From the NCBI GenBank assembly GCA_030762935.1, contig CM060883.1, positions 36,293,501 through 36,357,500 of the forward strand: a stretch of 64,000 nt of DNA. The letters run 5' to 3'. Below are positions 1-11,854 of this stretch, in pieces. This stretch comes from Hymenopus coronatus. Lineage: Eukaryota; Arthropoda; Insecta; Mantodea; Hymenopodidae. Each line of letters starts with the position of its first letter. Within the stretch, counting starts at the first letter, position 1. The translations under genes and the position numbers were made by a program. Below the pieces are notes generated by a model, which saw only the letters and a program-made list of their open reading frames with translations, did no database searches and had not been told where the DNA came from.

Positions 1-225
1 TCTTAATCAGGTTTTATTTATTTCTTTTTTCTTTTTCAGGTAAGTCCCAAACTGCCATAATCTTTAACGGAAGTATGTCGGTGATTAAGGTAAGAATATC
101 AGTAGTACTATTGTGTTGCTGTCCAATGAAAAAATCTGCTTCACATCCCTATCACTGGTTAATAATTATTGCTAAGGGATAAGTATTGTGTCTTTTTCCG
201 CTACAGGCTTTCCAAGATTAGTAGT

Positions 226-1005
226 CTTTTACTTTCTCTACCAGGTACATAGTAGGTAGAAAAGATATTGTATTCCAGCCAAAATTTTGACTGATATCCC
301 ATGGAAACACGTGTTTTAAGACCCCCTGAATAAAAACATTTTTAGTAAAAGGTCTGTAGGTGTATGTCTATAAACAGTATAATTGAAAAACAAAAAATCC
401 ATTAAATACCAAACATAATAATAGTTCAGCATCTTCCAAGGATAAGACACAAAACTTTTTATAAAAAGTCCCCCATTCCAATCTAACTTTTGCATTTTCT
501 CGAAAGTAGCTCTAATGATTTTAATTAAAACACTATATGTACATATAAGTAAGGCAAATGAAATATCTACATCTTGAATTCTCTGGGAATTGTTTCTGAA
601 GTGCTCTTCATTTTGGATGGTTTTTGTATAATTGGTAAACCTCAAGAGGTAGACAAAAACTGTTACACAAAAGCTGTAGATCTCGTTCGTACACAATTTA
701 TGCCAAATACATTTGTGTGCACTTACCCATTTCCGAGATATTCCCTGTTATTGGTTTAAATGGGAAGACTCACTCTGATTTTCTGTGCTTTTTTACCATG
801 GCTGCAATGAGAACCCAATTCCAACGCCATAACTAATGACCAGCTCTTAAAGAATTAGACTGTCGCTTTAGCATGATGTGCTCCCTTACTTCCTTCTACA
901 ATACATGTTTTAAAAATATTTTTTTTGAATAACATCAAGTAGATAGAATAATAGGTTTATAAGAATATTTTATTGTTGGACAGGTACAGAAATCCAGATG
1001 AAAGG
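226..1005 (+). repeat. E1 copy, old and diverged
   Basis: Starts with TTTTACTTTCTCTACC and a shortened head hairpin (TCTACC at 237-242 pairs with GGTAGA at 255-260). Internal blocks GCATCTTCCAAGGAT, AGCTCTAATGATTTTAATT and TTGAATTCTCTGGGAA appear in family order. The tail is strongly decayed near 1000. No coding capacity. Confidence 0.8.
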
Positions 1006-1030
1006 AAACGCACACACCATAAATAGTATT

Positions 1031-1265
1031 GGCCGCGCCGTGGCCGCGTGGTTAGACCACTTGCCTCTCACCTAGACGGACGGGGTTCGATCCCAAGCAA
1101 CCGCATGTGAGATTTGTGGTGGACAAAGCGGCGCTGGGGCGGGTTTTCTCCGGGTACTCCGGTTTCCCCCGCTATCGCGTTCCACCGGTGCTCCATTATC
1201 ATTCATGTATCATCAGTGTCACCGCCTGCGGTGCCATAAGTAGTTAAAGCGGGCGTTAAACACTA

Positions 1266-1266
<1 letters not shown>
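1031..1266 (+). mobile_element. SINE S1, near full length
   Basis: The tRNA-like head GGCCGCGTGGTTAGACCAC contains a box A-like stretch, and GGGTTCGATCCCA is a box B. The core GGGTTTTCTCCGGGTACTCC and the tail AAAGCGGGCGTTAAACAC follow. The tail runs into an (AT)n tract rather than poly(A). No clear target duplication was seen. Transcription would be by RNA polymerase III and mobility would depend on a LINE; this is known for tRNA SINEs in general. Confidence 0.85.

Positions 1267-1268
<2 letters not shown>

Positions 1269-1334
<66 letters not shown>
1269..1334. repeat. (AT)n then (GT)n microsatellite
   Basis: About 50 bp of alternating AT followed by about 15 bp of GT, directly at the 3' end of the S1 copy. 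It probably grew from the SINE tail. Confidence 0.95.
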
Positions 1335-1443
1335 TGTTATTTGCATTAATCGTTTTGGTGTAGATTTAAAATTTATCAAAGGGCTTATTACTATCAAACT
1401 AATGTTGCAAATTGAGCTGCAATTTCTTATAGTGAAAGTCAAC

Positions 1444-1632
1444 CGCATAACGACAACTTTTAAAATATTTGTATTTCCTTCGTTTCCTTCTACTTGTAAG
1501 GAACTAAGTAATTATAGCATTTTTGCTGATGTTTATCTCGATTAGCTTGGATTAGATGGAAGAATAATTGCTCGTAAGATTAGTTTATTTGCAGAATAAG
1601 TAAAGAAAGTCATGTGAATGGAACACATGAGG
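1444..1632 (+). repeat. E1 tail fragment
   Basis: Only the last ~190 bp of the element: TTTCCTTCTACTTGTAAGGA, GCTGATGTTTATCTCGATTAG and the terminus AGTCATGTGAATGGAACACAT. It is followed without a gap by the head of the next copy. Confidence 0.85.
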
Positions 1633-2466
1633 TTTTTACTTTCTCTATACGTACTATGTACATAGTGTATAGAGAAGGTATTGTATTGCACCCAAAAATT
1701 CGATACCGAGGTTTCACCCAAAATATTATGTTTTGAGACCCCCTAAATACAAAAAAATCATTTTTAGAAAAATGATCGTGCGCGTGCCTGTCTGTCAGTG
1801 TGTGTGAGTGTGTGTTTGTGTGTACGCACTTGTGGGCAGCATAGCCCAAAAACGAAGACGTTTTCAAGAAACTCTCACCATCCTCATCTACTCTTTACGT
1901 GGAGGATTTTTGAAAATTTTGATTTTTCAAAAATGGCTCTAACGATTTTTATTAAAATATCGTATATTAAATATATTTACATGACAAATTTGAATGTTGT
2001 AGGAATAGCCTCTGAAGATACCTTTATTCTGGATGAATTTTGTGGAATTTTGCATAAATAGCAAATCGTAAGAGACACAAACATACTTAAAACATGTAGA
2101 GCTCCTTAAAACACACAATTTATGTCATATACATTTTTTTCTGGAGTTGACCGTTTTAGAGATAATTCTTGTTATTTGTTTCTGTTTCAAAATACTTATA
2201 TTTTTCTCATACGGGAATTTGTCAACTCCTGGCCATTCAAAGGAGCTTCAACCTCATGGCAACCAGTTTTTAAAACACTTGACTATCACTTTAGCGTATG
2301 GTGCTCATTTATTTCCCTTCTACTTACAAGGGAGCAAGTAAAACTATTTCTGCTAATTTTGTATCGATTAGAATATAAGTAAATAGAAGAATAAGCTTTT
2401 TAACAACAATAATTTGCTACAGGCTTGTAGAGAATGTCATGTGAATGGAGTGCATCATATTTTTTA
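1633..2466 (+). repeat. E1 copy, near full length
   Basis: Head TTTTTACTTTCTCTATACG with palindrome CTATGTACATAG. The TG-rich tract is at 1796-1825, GCTCTAACGATTTTTATTAAA near 1934, and the tail GAATGTCATGTGAATGGAG ends near 2460. Confidence 0.9.
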
Positions 2467-3242
2467 TCAACATTTCACCCAGGACTGCCCGGTATATTAA
2501 TCAGAAAAAGGCAGGGGAGTAATATTACTTCCAAGATGGATAGCAAAGATAGAAAGTCAAGATATACTAGGTGAAAGGAATTAAATCCAGAATATTTGTA
2601 TTCAGCATTCGTTGAATATTCTAGCATTCTCTGATGAGTGATGATGGGAAGTTGAGATCAGAGTTTCTTTTTAACAGAATCTCTTCTCCACTTAGAAACT
2701 TTCCTAGGCAGGTAGATCCTGGACTGAAAGAAACAGATATTCTCGTAATCACCTTGAACTTCTGGTCTCATTAAAAGGGTCGAGGTAGAACGTAACAACA
2801 TTGATTCCAAAGAGAGTGAAGTGTGGGCGAGGGGAGAGGCATCATTACGCCACGGGCAACGGTGATAGATGGCTACAAACATGCAGAGATGGTAGTCGTA
2901 AAAGTCCAAAACAGAGCTACGGACAGGAAACAGGCATATATCGCGTGACGGACTTGCGTTTTGTTAGCCGATTGATTTATCTCATTTCCGATACGATCCC
3001 ATATTTGTTTTACTTTTATTGCTGTACAGAATCCATTGTGCAACGTTTCACTGTTGGCATCACACATTAAATACGGATCTGTCAGGTGGGAGACAAATGA
3101 TATCCAGAGCGTGACTTTGATGCTTGAAGACGTTCTCATCAGTGATTGTCTACTCCAGCTTGACAGCAATTCCATCTCTGACAACCAACACCAGATGTCT
3201 TCTTGCATTTTATCTAAACTAATTTACTCCTTGCATTTATTC
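2467..3242. other. Unique stretch with an unassigned minus-strand frame
   Basis: No family repeat detected. On the minus strand an open frame of 111 codons (3208 to 2873) meets a second one (2909 to 2658) in a shifted frame. The piece KVKQIWDRIGNEINQ resembles the Trp-centred helix of MADF (Adf-1-type) domains, but too weakly to assign. It is probably a decayed coding fragment or chance. Confidence 0.3.
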
Positions 3243-3977
3243 AGATGACTTTCTCTACATCTCTGCAACAAATTATTATTTACTTCGTGCTAATTGAGAA
3301 AAATAGCAGAAATAGTCGTATTACTTGCTTCCTTGTAAGTAGAAGCGAAATAAGGGAGTACCATAGATTAAACTGATAGTCAGAACCTGGTTGCTATGTG
3401 ATTGAAGTTCCTTTGTTTGTATGGACAGGAGTTGAAAAATTCCCGTATGAGAAAAGTTAAGTTTTTCGAAACTGAAACTAATAAAAAGGAATACCTCAAA
3501 AACGATCAACTCCACGAAAAAATGTATATTACATTAATAGTGTGTTTTAACGTGCTCTACATTTTTGTGTGGTACTTTTCTGTCTGTGTCTTACCGTTTA
3601 CCAGCTATTCAAAATTCAGCAAAATTCTTCCAGAATAAAGGAGTTCTCAGAGGCTATTCCCAGAAAGTTCAAGGTATACATCTTATTTGTTAGGTGAATA
3701 TCTTTAATACACGATATTTTAATCAAAATCGTTAGAGCCATTATGGAGAAAAGCAAAATTTTCGAAAATGTTTCCATGTTTTTGATTGTGTTTTTTTTTT
3801 TTTTGTTTTTATTTTTTTCGTTTTCTAGTTATGCGCGCGAGCGAACCTTTTGATGAAACTGCTTTTATGAATTGCGGGGGCCTCAAAAAGTATACTTCCG
3901 GTGAAATTTTGACATCGATGTTTTGGATGGAATACAATACATCCCCCTTAGTATACGTAGTGGAGAAGGTAAAAATC
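3243..3977 (-). repeat. E1 copy, tail tip missing
   Basis: Begins inside the tail (ATGACTTTCTCTACATCTC) and ends at GGAGAAGGTAAAAATC. The CA microsatellite is replaced by a T-rich run at 3790-3822, and the head palindrome is degraded. Confidence 0.85.
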
Positions 3978-4266
3978 AAGTGAAGGATGTAACGCAAACT
4001 GCCACAACGCGCACGCCTTATGCAGCCGGTCGGATCTTTTTAAGTTCTACCACATCCGGTATAGAGGGCCTTCTGTTTCCTGGAAGCTGCACCACTCGGC
4101 AAAACTGGACGTCACGCGATGAGTAGATGCACTTTTTCTAGGGGGAGGAGCAGGTAGTTATCAACACCCATAATAAACACTTCATGCCGCACGATACAAT
4201 TTCTCAAAGAAATTACTAGAAAATCTAAGTATGACAATTATTCTGTTTTAATCACTGCTATTGCTT

Positions 4267-4304
<38 letters not shown>

Positions 4305-4409
4305 GGGAAAGTGTTAACCTGAATCATATTGTTTTCCGTTGTCCAATTCTCAACGTTCCCTGTTCCGCACTCTTCATAAACTTTCCGTCACTTTTCCCGC
4401 CAGCACCAG
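3978..4409. other. Unassigned spacer with (TAA)n
   Basis: Unique sequence with a pure TAA microsatellite at 4268-4303. No gene or repeat family recognised. Confidence 0.6.
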
Positions 4410-5107
4410 TGTGGACAGCATAGCTCAAAAGTAAAAAGACCGTTAAGTACCAAAGTTGGTATTTAAGTTTGGTATCTTCCAAGGATGCGACACGAAGATT
4501 TTCAAGAAAATCCCCTCAACCCCAACTAACTTTTTTCGAAAATTTTTATTTTCTCAAAAATGGCTCTAGGTAACGATTTTGATTAAAATATCGTATATTA
4601 AAGATATCTACCTGACAAATAATATGTATATCTTGAATTTTCTGGGAATAGCCTCTGAAGACTACTTTATTCTGGATGAGTTTTACGAAATTTTGCATAA
4701 CTGCTAAACCGTAAGAAATGGACAAAATATTACCACACAAAAAATATGGAACACATTAAAACACACAATTTATATTGTATACATTTTTTTCGAGGAGTTG
4801 ATCGGTTTTGAGATATTCCTTGTTTTTGGTTTCAGCTTTGAAAAACTTGTACTTTTCTCATACAGGAATTTGTCAACTCGTGTCTATACAAACAAAGGAA
4901 CTTCAGCCACCAATAACCAGCTTTTGACTTCACTTTAACCTATGACACTCCCATATTTCGCTTCTACGTACAAGGAGGCAAGGAATAAGAATATGTCCGC
5001 TAATTGTTTCTGGATTAGCATGAAGTAAATAGAGGCATAAGCTTTTTAACAATAATTTGTTGCAGAGATGTAGAGAAAGTCATGTGAATGGAACACATCA
5101 GATTTTT
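4410..5107 (+). repeat. E1 copy, head-truncated
   Basis: Enters at GTGTGGACAGCATAGCTCAA, just downstream of the usual microsatellite. It is otherwise complete to the tail CATGTGAATGGAACACATCA followed by GATTTTT. Confidence 0.9.
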
Positions 5108-6116
5108 AAATATATAAGCGAGGTTTATGTCAACCAGTGATTATTTTACACAGAGTAAAAATCCAATATGGTGGATGTTTACAGTTTCATTTGCGTTTCT
5201 CGTAATGTGATCAAATTTATTTCTTATCATAGACAATAACAAGCGAAGCAGAAGCTACAAACGCATCTAATAAATGATTCCTCTTTTCTATGAATAACTG
5301 CATCACATTGATTACGCCAGTGAGTCAGGCAGCAACAATATACAAGATCTGAACGTGCTTGGTGTGGTATCAGAGTAATTAACGAGTTCATTTAATTAGT
5401 GAATTTTTTCTTAGTTAAAATTCTCTCCCTTTAGGGTTATTCTTTAAATGTAGTATGAAACATAGTAGTATGTTCTTTAATGAGGTGCATGTTTTCAACC
5501 ATGAAAGTTGAAAAGCCCGTTGCTACATAAAACATAATGAAGCTGAAGTACTCCGCATTATACGGTGAACTTGATTTCAAGCTACCACTAGAGGAGTAAG
5601 TATATAAAATATGTTTTTGCTGCTTTACAAACAATTTTTTTAGGGGGAGTCGCTGCGTAGTACTCCATTACCGTCCTTCCACTTACGCAGTTTTCAGTAA
5701 GGTTGATGTAGTGGCTAAAGTTGACTAAGCAGGGTCGAAATATACTAAATATGTACAAGTTTTAGGAGATGTATGTGTTTTCTGTTGACTAACTTGAGTG
5801 GATTTCCAAATCTTCAATATATAACTCTGCATTTCATAACAACCCAGGTAATTCATTAGATAAATACTGAACAAAATCATATGTACCGACCTCAAAGTCC
5901 CGCATCATGACTTCCAGAATATTCTCAAGTATGAACTATTTAAACAATGGAAGTTATACTGGAGTTCCACATCCAATAGCAAAAAAAAAAAAAAAAAAAC
6001 ACTATAGCCTCCAACAATAATTTCTGTTACTTGATAAAAAATATAATGCGTCGTGAGACAGTATATGTGTCATGGGGCTAAAAGTTATTTAAAAGAGAGA
6101 TATAAATAACAGCCAA
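5108..6116. other. Unique stretch, no gene seen
   Basis: A+T-rich. It contains a 20 bp poly(A) at 5980-5999 that could be the tail of a decayed retroposed sequence. No coding frame with recognisable similarity. Confidence 0.5.
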
Positions 6117-6683
6117 TCTTGATATATACAATTCTTCTGTGCGTGTGTATGTGACTGAACTTCTGCTAAACGACTGGACCGATTTTAATGAAATTTTTCG
6201 TGTGTGGGTTCGAGAATGGTTTAGATTCTCAGTTCGGTTCAATGGAAATTGTTTATTTAATTATTTTTTTATTTATAAATTGTTGTTGATTTTGGAATGT
6301 TTTAGATTGGATCCGGCAGACTGCGCTACAATCGCAGTATCGAATATTCAATAATATTTTATTCCAATTCCAGTTTTTCCCGGCAGGTGGTGCTACGATC
6401 AAATTCAGGAAAATGTTTTATAACTTTGCGTTATTATTGTGTTACAGAAAAAAAGTGTGCTAATTGAAACATTACAATAAAATTCAATTAATGTTTCAAG
6501 AGTTTTAAAGTGTGCATAAAAAACTATACATTTTGCAAATTCAATGTGGAATTGATGTGGGTACTTTGTATAATTTTCTATCAAATTTACACGTGCGTTA
6601 ATTAACAGCCACTCTAACCTACAAAAAAGTTTTAAATGTTCGAATTAAAGACGTGACTACAGGACGTCTGTCGGGTCCGCTAG
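6117..6683 (+). mobile_element. Non-autonomous Helitron
   Basis: Starts with TC (6117-6118) and ends with CTAG (6680-6683), sitting between a host A and a host T, the classic Helitron placement. The 5' part has the motif CTAAACGACTGGACCGATTTT seen in many arthropod Helitrons. Near the 3' end GGAC and GTCC can pair to form a short hairpin about 10 bp before CTAG. At 567 bp it has no Rep/helicase, so it depends on an autonomous relative. Confidence 0.85.
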
Positions 6684-7388
6684 TATAATATAAATTATAC
6701 TAAGAGGGGACAAATGTACATTGAAAATGGCCAGGGAAGAAATATTATAAAACACGTCTAAGTCGCCGAGGACAAAGTTATCACGAGCTGACAAGTGACC
6801 CAAGTAGGGTAATACCGTTAAGGGAAGGACACTGAACTGGAGGGGTGAGGTTCCACTGCCCGAGGGTGGACATAACAAAGCAAGGTAAAGGGTTCTCTTG
6901 CTGGTCAAGCGACATTTTTGACACTAGACATGGAACATCCGCGGAGCTAAGATGTAATATTTGGGTCCATTCTGTTTTATTTTTAATTATTTATTTTTGT
7001 GAAACTTCTCCAATGCGCATAAAATGATATAGGTTGCATTATGTTGATGAAAAAGTACGAAATTAAGCAGTTGTCGGTGTATTGTAGCTATAAAGGTAAA
7101 TATGTTTATCTTCTTTGACTGCGTAAAGCGAAACATAACAATACCGAAATTAGTTTCATAATGACCTACTCAGTGCGGTAATGTAAAAATAATCTAATTG
7201 GATACTAAGTGCTAATTGAGTCAACTGCAACTTCAAAACACATCAAAGGAACTTTATTTGTTATAACATTTACACAGTTTGTAGTAGTCGAGGCTATTGG
7301 TATTAATAAATTAACAGCACCATCGGCTGCAAATTCAATATAACGATCACTCACTTTTCGAATATTTGTACTGTAAATTTAGGATAAC
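6684..7388. other. Unique stretch, no gene seen
   Basis: Short open frames only, none with a recognisable domain. No repeat family identified. Confidence 0.5.
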
Positions 7389-7398
7389 AATACTGACA

Positions 7399-7632
7399 GG
7401 CCCACCTGGGTAGTGTGGTGGTAGCGTGTCTGCCTCGCATTCAAAAGGTCGTGAGTTCGAATCTCGCTTAGGGTGAGTTACCCGGATAAGTTTTTTTTTC
7501 GGGGTTTTCCCTTATCCTGAGAAGACGAATGTCGAGTAGCTTTAAGCTCCATGGACCCCGAGATCATTTGAGCATCGTTTCACAAATTTCATTCATCGTC
7601 CGATATGACCAACCAGGTTAAAGGACGTTAAA

Positions 7633-7689
<57 letters not shown>
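7399..7689 (+). mobile_element. SINE S2 with poly(A) and target duplication
   Basis: tRNA-like head with box A-like GTGGTGGTAGCGTGTCTG and box B GAGTTCGAATCTC. The body contains GAGAAGACGAATGTCGAG and the tail GGTTAAAGGACGTTAAACT, followed by about 55 A residues. TACTGACA flanks both sides (7391-7398 and 7690-7697), with AA possibly extending it. This shows target-primed integration; the long pure A tail suggests a fairly recent event. Confidence 0.92.
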
Positions 7690-7692
<3 letters not shown>

Positions 7693-7697
7693 TGACA

Positions 7698-7892
7698 TAG
7701 CAGCATTGTTGAAATCTTTTGTAGATAATCCTTTCCATGCATCTATCAAATACAAAATCAATGTATATAATCGGCCGTAAAAGATGTACATTTAAAAGTT
7801 TTATATTATTTTCATTTAAAATAAATAAAATGTTGAACAATATGATGCGTAAATAACTATTGCATCTATAGTTCAGTAACTTTAACACCTCC

Positions 7893-7929
<37 letters not shown>

Positions 7930-8366
7930 GTGTTAGGTCCAATGTTCTAATGTCCTCTACCTTCTATCGGAGACATGTCCAAATTAGAGGAGTAGAGGGG
8001 AAGGCGCAAAACTCTTGCCACTCCGTTTGAAGCATTCGAGCATGCTGCTTGGCGACATAATGGAATGTTTGTAAACACAATGTTTTCATCATCTGCAGGT
8101 TAGCTTTTTTTTTTTCTTCTTCTTCTTCTTCTTCTTTGGAAGAGTTCATCAATATCTGCTACTAAGGATGTTGTATAGTCTCTTAATAGATGAACCAAAT
8201 GATCGTCGTGTAGCCTACGGCGATGCAAGTTTTTAATTTAATTATGTTCGAGAAACTTTGCTCGCGAATGCATGTAGAGCCAAACATTGCCATTAAATAA
8301 TATAATGAAAATCATCGCTGCTTGGAAAATGAAACCCTGGGCAACGGTTCACATACTTCCCACCCT
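7698..8366. other. Unassigned stretch with poly(A) and (TTC)n
   Basis: Contains a ~28 bp A run near 7896-7924 and a TTC microsatellite at 8116-8138. No gene recognised; the A run may end an unidentified retroposon. Confidence 0.5.
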
Positions 8367-9171
8367 ATTTTTATTTTCTCCAGCACGTATGTGTACATAG
8401 TAGGCAGAGAAAGCATTGTATTCCACCCAAATATTCTATGTCGACATATCACCGGAAAGATATTTTTGAGGCCTCCTGAGTCAAAAAAAAAATTAAAAAA
8501 GGTCCTGTTGGTGTCTTTGGAGAGCATAGCTCAAAAACGAAAAGACCGTTAAATATCAAACTTGGTATTTAAGTTTAGTTAGTATCTTCCAAGGATGCGA
8601 CACGAACATTTTCAGAAAAATCCCCACCACCCCAAACTACCCTTTACATGGAAAAGAACTCGAAAATTTTGTTTTCTCAAAAATAGCTCTAACGATTTTG
8701 ATTGAAATACACGTATTAGAATTACTTGCATAAAAATATTATGTAATATCTTGAATTTTTTGGAAATACTCTTGAAGACCTTCATTCAGGACGATTTTTG
8801 ATTAACTGGTAAACCGTAAGAGATAGATGAAAACGTACTACAGACCTCGTTGTAGATCTCGTTAAAACATAAATGTATGCCATATACATTCCTGTAGAGT
8901 TAACCGTTTACGAGACATTCTTAATTATGTTTCAATTCTAAACTACTTAACTTTTATCAAACGGGAAGTTATCATTCGTTTCAGCTCTTCTGTTTTACTC
9001 CTGAGTTTTGCCTAGTGTATTCACTATTACTTATATATGTCTAACTAGATAGCTATTTCTTCTAATATTTATCTTGATTAGCTAGAAGTAGATAAAAGAA
9101 CAACATTTCGTAATAATAGTTTAACAGAGAATATAATATAGTCATGTGAATGTAATTCATCAGAATTTTTT
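8367..9171 (+). repeat. E1 copy
   Basis: Diverged head (TTTTTATTTTCTCCAGCACG) whose arms still pair. CATCTTCCAAGGATGCGACA-type blocks follow and the tail is GTCATGTGAATGTAATTCATC. The TG microsatellite is absent. Confidence 0.85.
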
Positions 9172-9527
9172 TTCCTTCGCGAGTAGCATAGCTCTAAACA
9201 GTAAGATGTATATTTATTATAGCACTTCAGAACATTAAATTAGAGTGCCGATGTATTGGTAGAAATGAATCAGAACAACTTTATTTACTCAGTGTTAAGG
9301 TAGCCATTCTATTTCTTTCTTTACTCTCACAAAACTCAGACGAAAAGTTACAGCTATATAGATACAACACTATAGGTAAGCTATAGGGAAAGTAAATCAG
9401 CTTTTAGTAACCTATATTCAGATCAGAATATAAAAGACAAACATAACCTAATACATTTCATATGGCTCTGGTTTGGTCTTCAATAAATCAATCAACTTGG
9501 CGTTAAAAAACTCGTTTCTTTCAATAT
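9172..9527. other. Unique spacer
   Basis: No family repeat or gene signal recognised between the E1 copy and the foldback element. Confidence 0.5.
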
Positions 9528-10205
9528 TGTACAGTACGATCCATATACATCTGAACCATTTTAATAGACCATAGTTTCTCTCTGAAAGGTCGTAGAAAGT
9601 GAAATTTATTTTAATGATCTCAGTGGCTTAGGGAGAATCGACAACAATCGATCAATGCCATCTGTTGACTACATTGATGACTTCGATGGAAATTACAAGC
9701 ATTTTCATAGCATTGTAGACAGTCGCAGCTCTTTAATATGTGCCTTAAGAATCCTGGCTCAATAGACACAACGATTTTTGTGGAGAGTTCACTAGCGTTC
9801 TTCAAAAATGTGGTGGTCTATGTTTTCCACTCTCACTAACGAGTCTCCAGCTTTCTTGCTGGCGATAAAATTGGTGACTTTGTCGAAACATCCCGTACAT
9901 TAAATTCTCTTCGAAATTCCCTTTGTGCTGTTACCAAGGAGTTTGACTTTCAATGTGTTTTCACAATGAAAACACGCTCTCGAAGTGAGTACTGCATGTT
10001 GCTGTTACGACTGCAAACTAAAGACTGTTTACAATGCCATGAAAATGCTTGTAATTTTCATCAAAATCATCCACTTCGATTGTTGCCATGATTGTTGTCG
10101 ACTCTCCCTGAGCCACTGAGATCATTAAAATAAATTTCACATTTCTACTAGTTTTAGAGAGAAATTATGGCCTATTAAAGTGCTTCAGGTTTATATGTAT
10201 CGCAT
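9528..10205. mobile_element. Foldback/MITE-like element with ~180 bp inverted arms
   Basis: The arm at about 9540-9725 is the reverse complement of about 10015-10203. Shared exact stretches include GTGAAATTTATTTTAATGAT and CTCAGTGGCT(C/T)AGGGAGA. The ~290 bp centre has its own small inverted stretch (GTGTTTTCACAATGAAAACAC). No transposase. Structurally it is a non-autonomous terminal-inverted-repeat or foldback DNA element of unknown superfamily. Confidence 0.75.
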
Positions 10206-10207
10206 TA

Positions 10208-10858
10208 TACAGAGTGATTTATGTAGAACTGAATTTCTTTCTTTAATTATTCCGTTGGATATTCATTCAATGACCCAATTTTAGCACTAAATTAAGCAGA
10301 ATGTTCAGGAGTCTCCATTCCTTGTCACTAGATGCGCAGATGTTTATGTTTTATTTCTAATTGCATTGTTGGCAGCTGTTTCGACATTTTGTTCCTGTAA
10401 TCAGCTTGAAAATGCAGTCCGATGTAGAGCTGAGTCAAGGATATTTTCAGCAAGATGGCGCTACATGCCATACATCAATTGAATCCATGAACCTAATTGC
10501 AAGTTTCTTTGACGACCGGATAATTTCCAGGAACCTGTGGCCACCGAGATCTTCGGATTTGACATCGTCGGACTTCTTTCTATAGGATTACTTAAAAGAC
10601 AGGGTTTACGCCACACATCCCCAGACATTGGACGATCTGAAGCACATCACAAAGGATATTCAAGCTATTGAAAACAAAGTCCTCCGAGTGGCCGTAACAT
10701 GGAACGACGTGTTGAGGACATTTTCAATATTTGCTGTAAAGGTAAATAATCTCCCAAAATTCCTCTACAACGTAGGTATAGTAAGTTGTCGCTAGCATAA
10801 TACGTTTTGAAACAATTAGTGAAAGAAATGTGTCAGCTATATATAAATCACCCTCTAG
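10208..10858 (+). mobile_element. Tc1/mariner-superfamily deletion derivative, copy 1
   Basis: Ends TACAGAGTGATTTATGTAGA and (reversed) TAGAGGGTGATTTATATATA are inverted repeats sharing the inner block GTGATTTAT. TA lies beside both ends. The interior keeps only the C-terminal part of a transposase, so it is non-autonomous. Confidence 0.8.
10391..10745 (+). pseudogene. Transposase C-terminal remnant (DDE, Tc1/mariner superfamily)
   Basis: Encodes the last part of an IS630/Tc1/mariner-type transposase. The second catalytic Asp lies in FQQDGATCHTS and the third in WPPRSSDL, 33 residues apart. The downstream parts YLKDRVYATHPQTLDDLK and RNMERRVEDIFNICC are still readable. Breaks: a TAG where Trp is expected after DFFL (near 10583) and a one-base loss near 10692. 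The N-terminal DNA-binding region and the first Asp are missing. It cannot be active. Confidence 0.85.
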
Positions 10859-11546
10859 TATAGCTGTTTATCAGAAATATGTCTCTGTTACACCTGTTAG
10901 TGGATGGACTATAAGCCACCATCTCTTTATATTTAGGTACCTATGTATATAAGCGTATATAGAGATGATGTTATAAAATCAGTCGTGCAAATCTCAATTA
11001 AGTAGACCTTGGCTTGGTCCTGTGAGAAGTGAAGAAAGGGCTTTGTCATGAATGTCACATTGAATGTTGACCCCAGTTTGTCGGCAGACATGACTCAACA
11101 TACGGTTTGAATCTAGAGCTGGGGCAAGGTGTGGTGGTTAATGTAAACCGGTTCGGGACCACAAAGTGTGGTGGAAGGGGGAATTGGGTTGGAGGATGCG
11201 GCTTGCGTCATGCCCCACCGCCCTCTGAGGCCCTTGGGGCGAAACCACAGAAGAGTTCTTCAACCCGTCGTCTCCCTTCCACCTATAATGAACAGGTAGG
11301 AAGAAGTCACGTGATTTCTGAGACATATAAGTGCATCTAGAACTCTCACGCCTGTGAAACATCTAAGATGTGGACGAGGCCTGTTTCTTGAGTGTCTATT
11401 GTGACTGAGGAAGAATATGGTTTTGATCAGTTCCTGTAAAGTTCCAAATAAAGGTGTTTTCATGCTCGGGACATACACAGAGAGTGCATTTGGGAGGGAC
11501 TGAAACACGAAAAGTAACTTAAAATACACACCATAATTACCTTGCG
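10859..11546. other. Unique stretch, no gene assigned
   Basis: A moderately G+C-rich patch around 11130-11290 carries overlapping short frames on both strands with no recognisable domain. Confidence 0.45.
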
Positions 11547-11785
11547 ATTTAGCGATCCGGTAACGTGTGAGCGTCGCATCCTGGAGGTCGTGGGTTCAAT
11601 TCACATGACCGGCCTACCTGCCCAATGTTTCTTCGAATGCTGGATATGTTAATTTCACCTACCGAATTTTCCTGTACATCATTCCCTTGTCATTTGTTTC
11701 AGGCAGGTAACACCAGACGAAGGCGTCCGGCGGGTGGTTGGCGGCTTGTGTCCTGTAAAGGGTTTACTGTCGTTCTCAATCGGCA
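11547..11785 (+). mobile_element. SINE S3, decayed
   Basis: tRNA-like head with box B GTGGGTTCAATTCACATGA and the family stretch GACCGGCCTACCTGCCCA. The body shares CGAATGCT, TTTTCC and TCATTTGTTTC landmarks with the copy at 16.9 kb. Confidence 0.65.
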
Positions 11786-11854
11786 CATCTAAAACAAGCG
11801 TGCATAACCTGACTACTCAGGGATGCGTGCCAACCCAGGGACAAGTCCGTAGGG

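Noticed and set aside
1263..1448. Open frame across the (AT)n/(GT)n tract
   Set aside because: The frame exists only because alternating AT gives no stop in that phase; it has no domain and overlaps a SINE tail.
7628..7942. 104-codon minus-strand frame rich in Phe
   Set aside because: It is a translation of the poly(A) tail of S2 and a second A run, not a protein.
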